Numbered from the stretch's first letter, positions 24,258 through 37,100 are shown. The stretch is 64,000 nucleotides of DNA from Eumeta japonica (GCA_005406025.1 BGZK01000281.1:186001-250000), one strand, 5' to 3'. The notes: generated by a model from the letters alone, not told the origin. Translations and numbers: made by a program.

Positions 24258-26517
24258 TGGTTTTATTTATTAATTGGCATATTTCAATTGTATTTATAAC
24301 AACTCGTCCATTTTTAAAAACTTAGGCCAAGACTAGTAAATATTTCTACATGATACGATCTTTGCATACATTTCTTGTTTCATTGATATCCATCAATTGT
24401 ATCACGCAAGCTCTTTGGTTTCGGATACTTAAGGTTTGGCCCTTTTTTAATATGCCATCAATATGGTTTGCATCAAATTCTCTAGGGCGCCCTTTGCCAT
24501 GCCTTATCTTACATTTTCTCTATAGATTAATTTTGTCAGTTTACTTTCATTAATACTTTCCAAATGACCAAATAAATGCAAATGATACTCATTGCGTTTT
24601 CGTACCTCCAAATAAAAAAAAAATGGAATCAATACAGTATCGCTTGTGTGTTTTCCTATCTGTCTGTCACATGGTCACAACCAATTTGCCTTTAATATAT
24701 TGGACCGATTAAGTTGTAATTTGTTATACATTATGTATGCCTGTGATCAAAATATGGACGTGCAGCGTTAATAATTGAATTTTACCAGGAGAGTAACTTT
24801 AGCGAAAAAGACAGAACATGGTTCTTATTAACTAGACCATTAAAAGTGATTCGTGCCAACTTTGACGCCATCACGCTCCAAGCTCGTCTCCATGAATTAG
24901 TTTTTCAACCGGCTCTCTTTAATTACAAAGTTCATCACACTCTTGTCTTTTTATCTTTGCAAAGTAAAGAAATATGTTTTTCTGTGATTAAACACATGAG
25001 TCACACTCGAGTGAAACTCTTAATATAGTAGGAGAAGGCCATTACCATTCTCATTCGCTATTTCATTTCAAAACTCACTTAAGGTTTTTTGATATTCATT
25101 CCGTTATACACGCGCTTATTTATTAAAATCGTATAAAATTGCGATTTGTTCAGATCTATAGCATTTCTTTAGTATGTCTTTTACATCAGTTTAACACTCT
25201 TTTCGCTTCTCGATCGGTTAAGACATATCTGGAGCATCACATCCAAACGGAATTCCTTCTCAATCTGATTTCGAGCCGAACTAGAGGTTGGTTCACACAT
25301 TAATAAACGTTTACGCATTGAGATAGTGTTTATAATAGGATGAAGCCAGCACTCTGGCATTATTGTTGGCTTTCATCAACACCAGATAAATAAACATCAA
25401 ATGATTCATGTTTAGTGGCCGCATCATTATCTTTTCATTTCATTTAATTCTCGCATAGAATATCGAGTCGCCATCTTTCATCAATTTCGTCCGTCATCTT
25501 TGTCATCCATTTTTTCAAATACATTTAGAGTACTAAAGTAGATTACCACGTTTTTCCTTTTGGAGAAATTTCGCGTGACAATGACCGACTTTGTCCCCGC
25601 CTGGGGAAACTTTTCCCGATCCCTCACTCGATGTTCAATGAATAACCTCGACAAGCCTGGAGAGTAAGCTTTTCTGATAATATCGGTATCCTTCCACGTT
25701 AATAATTTCTTAAATTTCACAAACACAACTTAATAATTTTACGGAAGAAGGTACAAGCATATTGATGTTTTTAAAATGAGAGGGATATTTTTTAAATTGT
25801 AGACACAAGACAGTAAATATAAAAAAAGACAACAAATCTCAAAAACACGGCTTGAAGTTATATGGCATTACGTTTATTTATATGTATTTAGATATAGATA
25901 AAAGCTCCGAAATTGAAAAAAAAGATAAGAATTATATTTTCAATTATTTTTATCGGTTGTTAACCTTAGATTATTGGAGCGATATATGATTTAAATAAGG
26001 TACCTACGTTATTAGCCACAAATTAATCAGTTTATTTCAAGAACTTTCAAACTCTCTAAGAAGAATTTGCCTATATCAAATTTTTATGGTTATCGTTTTT
26101 AATTCTAATTTTGGTTTCAAATTTGTTAACATTTCTGGTTGTATTTTATGTCTTAGTTATTATGTAGTCTTGTATTTTTTATCCTTTCTAATACATGTCA
26201 CGATTTGATTAGATTTTGAGTTTATATAAATATCCCGATAACGTGTTTTGTCTGATTCTCGTAATTTCAAATTCTGATGTAATTTTTTATAATTGTTGTG
26301 ATTTAAGTTACAGCAAAACATCAATCTTATGATTGGTCTGTGTGTTATAATGACAGCTGTCTCATTTATTTTTTAGAGGTTATTTATATTACAATAATGA
26401 ATTATAAGTTTAGTTATGCAGTCAAAGTTAATTAGAAATCGTTAATTTAATGAGTGCATATTCTGAAATATCTCAGTGAAGTTACATGACTTTTAATTTA
26501 TAAATATTTCTATCACA
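24258..26517. other. intergenic stretch upstream of TIM44
   Basis: No gene is supported. A minus frame at 25481-25726 (81 codons, GLSRLFIEHRVRDREKFP) and a minus frame around 24530-24350 (GKGRPREFDAN..) are open but match no family I recognise and have no splice or start context. The TIM44 promoter should lie in the last 200-300 bp, which are AT-rich without a clear TATA box. Confidence 0.35.
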
Positions 26518-27909
26518 ATGGTAAATGCCGCTTCAGGGATAAGTGCATGGAGTTGGTGATTTAGATTTTGTATTAATATAGGTTTATTTAATTTTTAGCA
26601 TTCGTGTAGACCGTTACTGTTTAGTACGGCACGTTGGAGGACAGCGTTTCCTACAAACATCCCAATTATTGTTTCTATTTCAAGAATTAGTCAGTGCAGA
26701 TCACACGAATGTCGCCAGTACTCATCAAGAAAAGGTTTCTTTTCATCCATAATAGAAAACGTAAGGGAAGAAGTAGCAAAAAATAAAGAAATGAAAGAAA
26801 GCATAAAAAAGTTCCGTGAAGAGGCACAAAAATTAGAAAATTCTGAAGCTTTGCAAGCAGCTCGTAAAAAGTTTCATGCTGTGGAATCTGAAGCTTCAAA
26901 AGGATCAGAGGTTTTGCGTGATACATTAGAAGGAATCAAAGGTCGTGTGGGTCAAGCTCTCGATGAAGCTGCCAATACTGATATTGCACGTAAAGCAGGT
27001 AAACTAACAGAAGAGCTGTCGAAGACAGCGCGCGGTGCTGCCGAAAGTATATCTGACACAAGCCATCGCTTAGGGCAAACCTCTGCTTTCCGCACCATCT
27101 CACAGGCGACAGAAGCTGTACGTTCAGAAATGGCGCCACGCGGGTTGGAGGGACGCGTGTACATCGCACCCGCTACACTGCGGAAGCGGCGCGAAGTTGC
27201 CGAGGCTGACGAGCGTACAATTTCCCCAGATGAGGTCACCACTGGAGTCGAACTGCATCGTGATTCGCGCTTCCACCAACAGTGGCAGGAGTTTAAGGAT
27301 AAAAATCCTTATATTAACAAGATGCTTGATTGGAAATTACGTCTTGAGGAATCTGACAGTACAGTGGTGCGGGCCTCGCGGTTCGTAAGCGATAAAGTAA
27401 GCAGCTTATTCGGTGGCCTATTCGAGCACACAGACCTTTCCAAGACACTCACCGAAATCTGTAAGATGGAACCAGGTTTTACTCAGCAACGCTTTGTGCA
27501 GCGTTGTACTGACGATATTATTCCGAATGTACTAGAGGCGATGGTACGGGGCGATCTCGAAGTATTGCGTGATTGGTGTCATGAAGGAGTGTACAATGTG
27601 CTTGCTGCACCCATTAAACAGTGCCGTGAATTAGGCTACCGGTTAGATTCCAAGATATTAGACATAGAGCAAATCGAACTTGTAATGGGTAAAATGATGG
27701 AGCAGGGGCCCGTGTTGGTGGTCACATTCCAAGCGCAGCAGATCATGTGCGTAAAGGATGCACGCGGTGGTGTCGTGGAAGGTGATCCGGACCGTGTGAT
27801 GCGTGTCAATTACGCTTGGGTGCTGTGTCGCGATCCGCAAGAGCTCAACCCCGCCGCCGCTTGGCGCCTCCTCGAACTGTCCGCCTCCAGCGTTGAACAG
27901 CTGATCTAA
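26518..27909 (+). CDS. Tim44: TIM44, mitochondrial inner-membrane import motor scaffold
   Basis: TIM44 is a matrix-side peripheral inner-membrane protein that tethers mtHsp70 and its J-proteins to the TIM23 channel so that presequence proteins are pulled into the matrix. The main exon is 26599-27909, preceded by 'aatttttag'. It reads SRKGFFSSIIENVREEVAKN, KEMKESIKKFREEAQKLE, the coiled-coil/Hsp70-binding N-half, and the conserved Tim44 C-terminal domain (about residues 240-430: CKMEPGFTQQRFVQRCTDDI, VLVVTFQAQQIMCV, RVMRVNYAWVLCRD). It ends SVEQLI. No in-frame ATG precedes 26791 in this exon, yet homology extends upstream. ATG|gtaaat at 26518-26520 joins in phase after a 78-bp intron, giving an Arg-rich, acid-free start (HSCRPLLFSTARWRTAF), a good mitochondrial presequence. 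Total is about 437 residues against about 450 in mammals. The main exon is certain; the one-codon first exon is inferred. Confidence 0.95.
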
Positions 27910-27939
27910 TTGACTCTTTCCAACACCAATATTTAACAC

Positions 27940-27945
27940 AATAAA
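27940..27945 (+). terminator. poly(A) signal AATAAA of TIM44
   Basis: A canonical AATAAA lies 31 bp after the TIM44 stop codon, so the 3' UTR is probably very short. Confidence 0.65.
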
Positions 27946-28374
27946 TTGTTGATTTAGCTAAGAAATTATTTTCTTCAAGTTATCTAAAAATTTTCCTTTA
28001 ACAGTTTAAAACATATTCATTCCCTTTCTTTAATCTTAATTTTAATAGTTTAAATTGTAGCAGTTATTCACCTTAATTCAAATTCACACTATAATGTTGG
28101 CCTACTTGGTCAGCTTGAATTTCCCCCTGCATTAGACTTTATGTTATAAAAGAAGGTTGAACGACCACTGTAGTCATAATTTTAAAAAATACATACATAC
28201 ATATATACCTATATTTAATTCAGTCACATCTTCATTTTTAAATATAAGCTGGTTTGCAAGCATCAAGTTGAAATTGACATAAGTGCTTGTGTCTGCAATG
28301 CCTTAAAGCCATAAAAGAATCAAGCTTCTGATTGAACATAATCAAAAAATATGGCCAAAATATGACCGTTTATG
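27946..28374. other. spacer after TIM44
   Basis: No gene is seen. A 'catacatacatatatac' microsatellite-like run lies near 28190-28210. Confidence 0.35.
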
Positions 28375-28710
28375 CCATATATTTTTAATTTGCACATACA
28401 TCAAAACTTATAGGGTACTTAACATTGACTTGAATATGAAATTTGACAAGAAGAAAGGTATCACAGCACAAGTAAAGGAAAAAATCTGAAACTTTTAATT
28501 TGTAGGAATACTATAAGAAATTTTTTTTTATGATTACAAGCTTATGGTTGCAATTGGAGTATGGAACAAGTGATGTGGACCAATATATGACAAATATTTT
28601 TTAACTTTGCTCTATGAAAATAGAGATTTTTCAAAAATTTGGATAAACTCAATAAAAATCATAAAATTTCTTAAAAAGCAAGTTTTGAATTTCCTGGAAT
28701 CAATGGCCTA
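28375..28710 (+). repeat. lepidopteran interspersed repeat ('tagggtacttnncnttgac' family), copy A
   Basis: The phrases 'atagggtacttaacattgac', 'atcacagcacaagtaaagga' and 'ttggagtatggaacaagtga' occur in the same order as at 43780-44000. The family is one I know as abundant in moth genomes; it is not a gene. Confidence 0.6.
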
Positions 28711-29079
28711 CATTCGCGCGCCCTTATGTGCTGTGTATTACTGACAGCAATAAACGAGCCAGTAGTGATTTCCAGGTAATGTTAATCTTCAATTCAAGTT
28801 AGAAGTAGATGTCAATGAACTCTTACTAACTTTAAAGTATGCAACAATAGTTTAAATAATAGTATTTTGAAGAGGAACTTACTATACAATAAAATAAAAT
28901 TTGTTATATGAAGGGCTTCACTATAAAGTGAAAAAAAGTTACAAACTTGTTGGAAACAAAAAAAGAAAACAAAAATATTGACTGGTAAAGCTGGAATATT
29001 GATTGCATTTTAAAAATAGAAATATTTTTGAATGTTTGTTTTTTAAAAATGGTAATCTTTTGTTTGCAGTCTGTTGTAG

Positions 29080-30140
29080 CGTGTTGTTGAAAATAATGAA
29101 TTGTGCGCGATTATTAACCATCTATTATTGAACAATTTCACAACAGAACAAGTTAATCGAAACTTAGAAGATACTGTAGAAGCAAATGCTCGACTATCGT
29201 CTATAGTTGCCCGTTGGTGCGCCGAATTTGAACTTGCAAGAACATCCACTAAAGATGACCTTCGCCCAACAACGGTAGTGACCGAAGAAATGCAAAAAAA
29301 AAAAAATGTTTAGCAGATCGTCGTATCACGGTATGTTTTATAACCGAAGAAACAGGGATTTCGACTGGTAGTGTGCATAGCATGTTATACTAACATTTGG
29401 AGATAAACAAGGTAGCCCTGAGTCTCAAAATGATTATCGATGCATAAAAACAAACCAAGCCAAGCATTTCTTGAGCTTCTTTGGAACTGTTACAACAAGA
29501 TTCCGATATGTTTTTGGCTCAATTTACAACCATGGATGAAACGTTGTCTTATCATTACGATCCAGAAACCAAATTACAGTCTATGACTTGGAAAAGATCA
29601 TTTTCAACCCCTGAGAAATTTAAGAGGAGTCGTTCTGCTGAAAAGATCATGGGTTCTCTATTCTGGGATAGTAAAGGCATAAAATAAATATTCATTTTGT
29701 GGTAAAGGAGGGGCCATAATAGAATATCTCGACCACGGGACTAATCTTACCTGTTTTTTGTATGAAGAACAAACAAAAGAATTGAGTAACGAAATTCGAC
29801 AGAACGGCGAGGCAAACTAATGAATATTGTTTTGTTTCATGAAGATAATACATCACAGGTTCGCCGTTGCTATGGCTGCCATTCGAGACGAACACTGGCT
29901 TTGAAATGTACTTGACTATCCTCCATATTCACCCGACCCTAGTGATTTCTATCTATTTCTAAGGTTGAAGGAATATCTGAAAGGACAGCGATTCGAAGAC
30001 GATAAAGCAGTAGTTGCCGCAAGAGAAAAAGAAAGGAGTTTTTAGATGTTTAGCATGAAGAGTTTTTAAGAAGGAAATTTTAAGCTTAGGAAAAAGATAT
30101 GCCAAGTGTATTATGCTCAAAGACGACTATGACGAAAAAT
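29080..30140 (+). mobile_element. mariner relic of a third lineage
   Basis: Ordered fragments on + are VARWCAEFELARTSTKDDLRP (part, 29200-29270), DETLSYHYDPETKLQ (29530-29580; family DETWIHHYTPETK with W lost), AEKIMGSLFWDSKGI (29640-29685), and a C-terminal KRYAKCIMLKDDYDEK ending at 30137. Frameshifts separate the pieces and the stretch after 29690 is eroded. The wording resembles the mellifera/cecropia-type mariners, which is an inference. Confidence 0.75.
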
Positions 30141-30236
30141 AAAATAATATTTAATAAAAGTTACCGGCCGCGTACTGATTCTCACTTTGTACTGAACGCC
30201 TCTCGGAATCACGTGGTGAAATGAGCACCCGCTGTA

Positions 30237-30399
30237 CAGTATAACGGACGAAACTCTGTCTTTGTGAATTTGGCCACGAAAGCGTTGCAATAGCGTAAAA
30301 TAGGAACGCGGGGGAGAAGAATGAAGGGCAGAGCGTTACACCTACGCATTGCATCATGCGCAGGCTACTCAGAGCGGCAGAGTTTCGTGCGTTGTACTG
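30237..30399. mobile_element. small palindromic-end MITE, copy 2
   Basis: The ends are CAGTATAACGGACGAAACTC and, inverted, GAGTTTCGTGCGTTGTACTG, flanked by TA on each side (30235-30236, 30400-30401). It is 163 bp with no coding capacity. TA target duplications plus CAGT termini suggest mobilisation by a Tc1/mariner-superfamily transposase, an inference from the termini alone. Confidence 0.85.
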
Positions 30400-30401
30400 T
30401 A

Positions 30402-30739
30402 CCGTCCGTCCACATGGAGGTTCGTTGCGTGATCGCTATTATTTCGCTCGAAGAAAAAAACTAAATCGTTAAACAATTTTGATGTGATGGCGCGCCTCGG
30501 CAGTCAAATCGGCCCGTATGCCGTCACGGCAAACAGCATGACGCACGCCGTCTGTCTACTCTAGTTCATCGCCCTCGATGCCCTTGTGCGTACGCTCGGG
30601 TATACCATACACTTCGTTACTTGTCTGTGTGAGCTGCGTAATATTTCTATCCGACTGCAGTATCCATATTTGACACGTTTACCGCTTGTATGCGCGCTTT
30701 GTATCTTTTATTTAAAATATTATTGTTTTTAAAGTGTTA
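30402..30739. other. spacer of mixed composition
   Basis: It is moderately GC-rich at 30480-30620 with no sustained frame. No gene is recognised. Confidence 0.3.
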
Positions 30740-31520
30740 AAGTGCTTCAGCCCCGGATCTGGGGGTGGCGGGTGGCGGGGGGGGGCAAACCGGGGCACTT
30801 GCCCCGGACGGCAGTTTCATAAGGCGCCAAAATTATAATATAATACAATTAAAAAAAAAAAAACTTTCTTTACAAAGCGTCTAGTATCTAACGCACGTGG
30901 TTCTATCAAATAATCATTTGATTAAAATGTCCGTTAGTTTTTGAACAGGTCTTAGGGTTAATTTTGAAATGCGCTGCGAGCAGCTGCAGCACAGCATATT
31001 GTTGGCAACATCATGATGCGGGATTTTTAATTTCATAAATAATTAGAGATAAAAAATATTCAAAGGATATTTTTAATGGTTTTTCCTTCCAAGAGATACT
31101 ATGATTTTTTTCTACAAAAATATATATGTTCTTTTGAAAAAAAAAGTATTTATATAATTAGGACAAATGGTAATTATATAGCATTACAGCTTCACCTATT
31201 AACTTTTAAAAGTCCAAAAATCAAAATGGTTTTGTCCAAGACTGTATATAGGAAAGAACTATATACACATAGTGTATATAGGAAACATGTAACATGAGTT
31301 GTTTCATGGTTCCTATATACAATTTTATGAAAAAGTTATTAGGTAATAGACAATAAAGAGTGCACATTTATTAGTCTTATTCGTATAATAAAACATACCA
31401 ATTTGTGAAGTGTTTTTAATAATTTATCTCAACACTGGAGAAAGGGGGCGTCATTATCAAGTTATTGCCCAGCTTTGAAAAAATCATAGATCCGAGGCTG
31501 AAGTGCTTAAAAGAATTTGA
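30740..31520 (+). mobile_element. hAT-like element remnant (ZMYM-type ends)
   Basis: The block 'cagccccggatctggggg', 'ccggggcacttgccccgg' and 'cggcagtttcataaggcgcc' resembles the termini of hAT elements that carry MYM-zinc-finger-like transposases. A decayed 'gggggcgtcattatcaagtt' internal repeat lies at 31446. No transposase motif is recognisable; the frame at 31465-31740 is unassigned. Confidence 0.35.
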
Positions 31521-31740
31521 ATCAGTGATAATATTATTGAATCGAAATATGAGTTACAGTAACAATCATGTGACCAAAATGGAACAAAAAGTCAATGACG
31601 ATAAAAGTGCAGGCTCCAGTAAAATGTTTAATATATGTGCACAACGTTTGCTTTACGAGACAGAATCTACTAATTCAAACCAAAGGTTAGTAAATTATTT
31701 TTATAATTACAATAATAATAAAATATATCGATTTTATTAA

Positions 31741-32629
31741 AGGAACTGTATTCTTTTTATTATTTTATTTTAAATATTAATTCTAAATTCAACTTAGATA
31801 TTACACATCACATCCAAAAATAATGGTTCTTAGTTGTTTTAGTTTTGTCAATAAAAATAACGTTTTAAAGGCAGATAATATTATAAATTTATGAGAGTAA
31901 TGTTTGCCACCGTAGTCCTGCTGCTACTAATATTAATTACTCAATTCTTTTTATGTAGGCTGCAAATAATTTCACGATAACTGCCAGTTATAAATATATT
32001 TAGAATTTTGTAAACTTTACATACATGTTAATACTTTTTAATTAACAGATGAGGGAAAAGTTCAGTTTGTCTACCTGTTTACTCCTGGCTGCAGGTAGCT
32101 GTAGCAGCCATAAAGGTCGCTTCCTATTGTAACAAGGTGTAAAACATCATATTCAAAAGTTTTGTATTTGCGATGTGCAATTAATATAAGAAATAATAAA
32201 ATAATAATTAATTAATTTTAGTAGCAGCAGGAGTATGGTAGCAGACATTCTTCTCGTAAATTTATAATATTGTAACCTGTTTGTAAAACATCATTGGATA
32301 TAATTAATAGATAAGGGTACATTTTTCTAATGCTGGATGTGTGTGCGTTGTATCTGAACAGCAGGCTGCGCGAACAGTGACGTCATATCATGTGTAGCTT
32401 GTTTCTGTATCGCTCCTTTTGTATCGTTCCTACTTACTTTTGGTACAGAAGCGAAATTAGACATTTCTTCATATTTTTAGTCTTACCTTCTAACATTACA
32501 AATATGAGTTTTAAAATATCTATCAAGATTAATAGTTTGAGGAATAATTTCGGAAAAAACCTATTTTGAACAAAATCTATTCACATGTTTTTTAGACACC
32601 TACCCATATTTTTTATTTCTCCTTAGTAT
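31741..32629. other. AT-rich stretch without a gene
   Basis: No coding region or element ends are supported. Confidence 0.35.
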
Positions 32630-33013
32630 GCGTCACGGATCGATGAGTAGGTTGCTTCGATACATTAAGTACCTTTCATTGAAACGTACATTTGCGCCAC
32701 GGATCGATGATTAGGTTGCTTCGATATATTAAGTGCCTATCATTGAAACGTACATTTGCGTCACGGATCGATGATTAGGTTGCTTCGATACATTAAGTGC
32801 CTATCATTGAAACGTACATTTGCGTCACGGATCGATGATTAGGTTGCTTCGATACATTAAGTGCCTATCAATGAAACGTACATTTGCGTCACGGATCGAT
32901 GATTAGGTTGCTTCGATGCATTAAGTGCCTATCATTGAAACGTACACTTGCGTCACGGATCGATGATTAGGTTGCTTCGATACATTAAGTGCCTATCATT
33001 GAAACGTACGCTT
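32630..33013 (+). repeat. 64-bp minisatellite, six units
   Basis: Units start at 32630, 32694, 32758, 32822, 32886 and 32950, all exactly 64 bp. Each contains GCGTCACGGATCGATGATTA, 'ggttgcttcgatacattaag' and 'tgcctatcattgaaacgtac'. Units 3 to 6 differ by only one to three bases, so the array is young or homogenised; unit 1 is the most diverged. There are no unique spacers between units. Confidence 0.95.
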
Positions 33014-33039
33014 ATGTCGTTATTGTTTTACATTTGATG

Positions 33040-33460
33040 TTTCAGGTGTTTATTACCCCACTGTTGAGATATATCCTTTTTTTGGCTCGGTGCCTGGGTA
33101 CCATCGACCGAATGATGTCGGGACTTCTAGTACATATGCGCATTCCTTTGCTGTTCTGACGGCGAACGCACACTGTGGCAAGGAGTTACTTTTTCTGTCG
33201 TGCACCGCCCTGGCGATTAAAAAGGCAACGCGCGGGAACACGACGAATCACCTCGAGTCGGTTGACGAATGGCGGACTTCTTCAAGCCCACCGCTTTGAG
33301 AGGTTGGAAGCGTCCACAGGTAGTTCTGCACCCGGGACGCCGGCGGCAGGTGTGTTCTAGCGTTGTCGTTGCGGTGTTTCCTTTCGTTATATGACTTCTA
33401 CACAGAAGGTTCGTTCGCCTCCTTCGACTCATCACCACAGACCAAATTTTGGACAATAAT
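33040..33460. other. GC-richer block next to the minisatellite, unassigned
   Basis: It contains overlapping open frames on both strands. One has a good start context, cgaATGGCG at 33269, coding MADFFKPTALRGWKRPQ and ending at CCACAG|gtagtt, a possible splice donor. No downstream exon was found. It may be a transposon body or a lone first exon; I cannot decide. Confidence 0.25.
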
Positions 33461-34101
33461 CGATAGCGATTAGTCGTTTCCCGATACGGCGGTCAGGACT
33501 GTTCTGCTCTACTAATCGGGCACATATGTGTCTGGCGTGCGTTTAATTGGCTGAGGTATATTTTCCTATATTTTTTTGTTTCAGATTGCCGTGTCGTTTC
33601 AGACGTATACGGATTGGGGGTTCATTATAAATTAAATTTTTCAGATTAATGGAGATATATAGGTTCATTCAAACTTGGTGCAATTGTAAACGCTTCTTTC
33701 TATCGTTCGTGCGGAACCCTGGAAGCGAGACTCCCTCGCTTTCTCTCTTAGCTATAGGTATCGCGATGAACTAAAACATGTTTTTATTTATTGCATATAT
33801 CATATTTGTGAATTAGGTTACACAAAAGATGTAAGTCAGGTATTAGATCAATTTTATTTCATACATCGACGGTAGCGCATTAAGCCCCGACGATACAAAC
33901 GACTTGTATATAAAAATATTCATAACACACAAACCGAATCACATTTTATACTATACTATACATTCACACGGCTCATATTAATAATTGAATCAAAAAATAT
34001 TAGATAAATATTATAACGAAAATTTTGTTAGTCAACAATATACAAATGCAGCACTTTGAACTTTAGTCTGTGTGCGGCACGAACCGCGATAGGAGCGGAC
34101 G
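33461..34101 (-). other. 3' flank and 3' UTR of the EML gene
   Basis: Reading on minus from the EML stop (34102), the sequence is AT-rich. It has an AATAAA poly(A) signal at 33858-33853, about 250 bp past the stop, which would close a short 3' UTR. Nothing else is seen down to 33461. Confidence 0.5.
33853..33858 (-). terminator. poly(A) signal of the EML gene
   Basis: AATAAA on the minus strand (TTTATT on +), about 250 bp after the EML stop codon. Confidence 0.45.
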
Positions 34102-37100
34102 CTATTCGACCGCCCACTGCATGACGGCGGTGTCGGCGCCGCCCACCGACACCAACCGCGACTCGTCCGGCAGGAAGCGAACGGCCGGCACGGCGGCCGC
34201 ATGCGCGCCGTACACGTGGTTCAACGATTTGGGCTGCGTCACCGGAAACGAATATAGCCGCAGGCGGCCCAGTTCGTCGGCGGCGGCGGCCAACCGCGCG
34301 CCCGCGGCGGCCGCGCACGTCGTCACATCGGGACCGTCGCCGCTCTCGGGCCACGCGCCCGCCATCTCGAACGACAGCGGGCACGTCGCGGTGGCCCAGC
34401 GCGCTTCACGTACCGCCGTCGCGCTCGCTGAGCGACACGTGCTAGCGCTCCAGTGCAGTACTTCGTACTCGGTCGAGTTGCTACGGAGTAGTTGGCCGTC
34501 CGCTGACCAGTCCAGGTGTGTGATGGGACTCGAATGACCCTGAACAAGCAGTCCTTGTAATTAGGAATTGAAGTCGAGCCGACAAAATAGAATGGATTGA
34601 AACTTACCGAGCATTTACCCAAACGCGAGTAACGGCGACCGCGGTCTTGCACCTGGTACACGTAAATATGGCCGTCGTGGGAACCTAGCGCCAACAGTGA
34701 GCCGTCCGGTGAAAATTGAGCCACACCCATCGGTTCGCATCTACGACAGAAAGACCGGTGTGAAACAAATGTCGGAGTTAAAAATAAAACGTGCGATCAT
34801 ACACAACAGACCCGTCCTGGTGTTGGCTCAACAGATCACGTGAGGCGGGATCGAATATCAACCAACGACCCGCGTCACACCCTACCACCACTACACTGCC
34901 GTCCTTCGACCATGCGCAACACGAGGCTCTCTCCTGTCAACACGAACAACCAAATAATATTATTTAAATGTAAAGGCGTGAATAGTAAACAAAACAAAAC
35001 GAAGCTGAATGAAAACCTCAATATCCTTGCTCCAAACTGTCGAGTGGCTTAGACCGTCCCAAAGTTGTAGTAAGCGGTCGCGGCCCGCCGTCACGTATTG
35101 CGGAAGCGTAGGGTGTGCCGCTAACGCAGTCACCTCGTCGGCGTGTCCGAGCACGGCGGGCGTGAGCGCACCGCGACCCGCGCTTTGGAGGATACAGTTA
35201 CGCGTCGTGCCGACGAAAAAGCGCCCGGTGCGGCCTTCTGTTAACGCGCGCACTCCACCGTAGTGCCCTTCAAGTACGGCCGCCTCCCCGATGGCCTTGA
35301 GGTCGGCACCCAACGTCACGACGCGACCATCTTTGCCGCCACCGCTGAGCAGTCCCCCTTCGCGTAGCGCGCAGAGTGCAAAAACGGCGCCTTCGTGGAC
35401 GCCACGAACCGCTCGCGCCGCCGTGTTGGTGCCACGAGTCCATACCGTAACGGTACCATTCGAATCCCCGGATACTACGTCACCTGTGTTCGTTTAATCG
35501 TTAGAGAGGTTATAAAGACAATTCGAATCACAATCGATCGGGTGAAACGTACCGTTGTTGTCGAAAGTTATACACGTGACATAACGTGGCTTATCACGTT
35601 CGAATACGCCAAGTCTCTTGTAGAGGACGTTGCCTTGGTCGAGGGTCCAGAAAGCTATGTGATTCTTGCCACAAGTCACCAACTGGTTGCGATCTAGCGG
35701 ATGAAACTCGGCTGCTACAACCGTGTCTACCGAACACTGACAAAAATAAGCATAATATGATGTACTTAATGGACTTACAAATTGCGATGGTGATGAACAT
35801 TTTCGTATCTCACCTTGGTTTCCGCGAGACAGTGACCACGTCGCCATTCCCACACAGAGAGCGCGTGATCGGGCGCGTCGTCCACGCACGCGAGTAAAGT
35901 GCCGTTGTCTCCTCGTGAAAAGCCCACACATGCCACGGAGCGTCGTAGCTGGGGACCGGACAGCACGGCCAGCGTGGAAAGGGATACCGCATCCCAGACG
36001 CGCACGAGCGGCCGGCCGCCTGCTTCGGCCGCCTGGCCCGATGCCAACATCAAGCGGTTGGGGTGCACGGCCAGGCAGCGCACTTCCGCCGAATGCGCCG
36101 CGTAATGACGCTGGCTCTGCTCTTCCACATTAAATAGCACCACTACGGCCGCTACGAAATACGCCAACTCGCCCGTCGGTAGCAAGTACAGATTGCTGCG
36201 GCAGTCCTTACCCCTGTAAACGTTAAGTTCGATTCGTTAATTTTGATTCGCACATTCGAACAATTGAACATCATGTAAATGCATGTGTTCTCACCGATAA
36301 CCGTGCACCCATTCGAGTTTAAGCTTGGCGGCAGGTGGCGGAGCAACGCGTTCCGGATCGGGCGCAGGCACGTCAGCGGGGGCGGGCAGCAGCAGTGGCC
36401 GTCCGCGAATCCATACGCGCATCCCCTCGTCGACCGTGAACTGCCAACCGGGCGAACTCCCGCTGCAACACCCGCCACCATATGTGTACCTCTCTCATGC
36501 TCCACGTCGGGATAGGTACCCATGACCCAGCTATTTATGTTAGTGCAAGCGACAGATAATAGGACGAACACCTCATCATCATGCGACCGACGAACCCGAA
36601 TATACAGATTTGTACGATACATCACTCGAAACGATGATGACGTACGACATATAACATACGAAGCGGGTGTCGGCGGTCAGGGCGCCGTCAACATTGCTTC
36701 GAGGCGGACTAAGGAAATTTGCAAAACGAAACCACAATCGGCACCGACCCCGATTCGTTAAAAACTTTCGGTTAGCATCATCGACAGTTAGCATCCATTG
36801 AATTGGTGATGGGATGGTGATGGAATGTGATGGAGGGATGGATCGACAAATTTATTAAAAATATACAGCTGAGAATATAGCAACCGCGTGATGTAGTTGA
36901 TTTCAAAGAACGTTAGTCAAAAACAATCGCGGACGAGGCGGCCCGCTCCGCCCGCGCACTCACCCGTGTCTCAGGCTCGGCCCGTTTTGGAGTGGCTTTG
37001 CGTATAAGTTTAACAGTGATTTTGTAGTGCATCTAGAATACAAAGAAAAAACCTGTCGTCAAATAACATATGGCTTCTCTTGACCTAAAAAATCGCCTTT

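Noticed and set aside
24350..24553. Minus-strand GKGRPREFDANHIDG resembles the start of bacterial helix-turn-helix regulators, suggesting bacterial transfer.
   Set aside because: Only a short stretch matches, the remainder does not follow such proteins, and surrounding composition is ordinary host AT-rich DNA.
26936..27242. Minus-strand frames of 77 and 96 codons opposite TIM44.
   Set aside because: They are shadows of the strongly conserved TIM44 coding strand.
32630..33013. CRISPR-like array.
   Set aside because: Units are directly adjacent 64-bp repeats without unique spacers, in a eukaryotic genome; it is a minisatellite.
36579..36794. Minus-strand frame considered as an extra EML exon upstream of HELP.
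   Set aside because: It contains no EML motif, and no acceptor/donor pair would keep phase with the 37418 and 36462 junctions, which already join correctly.
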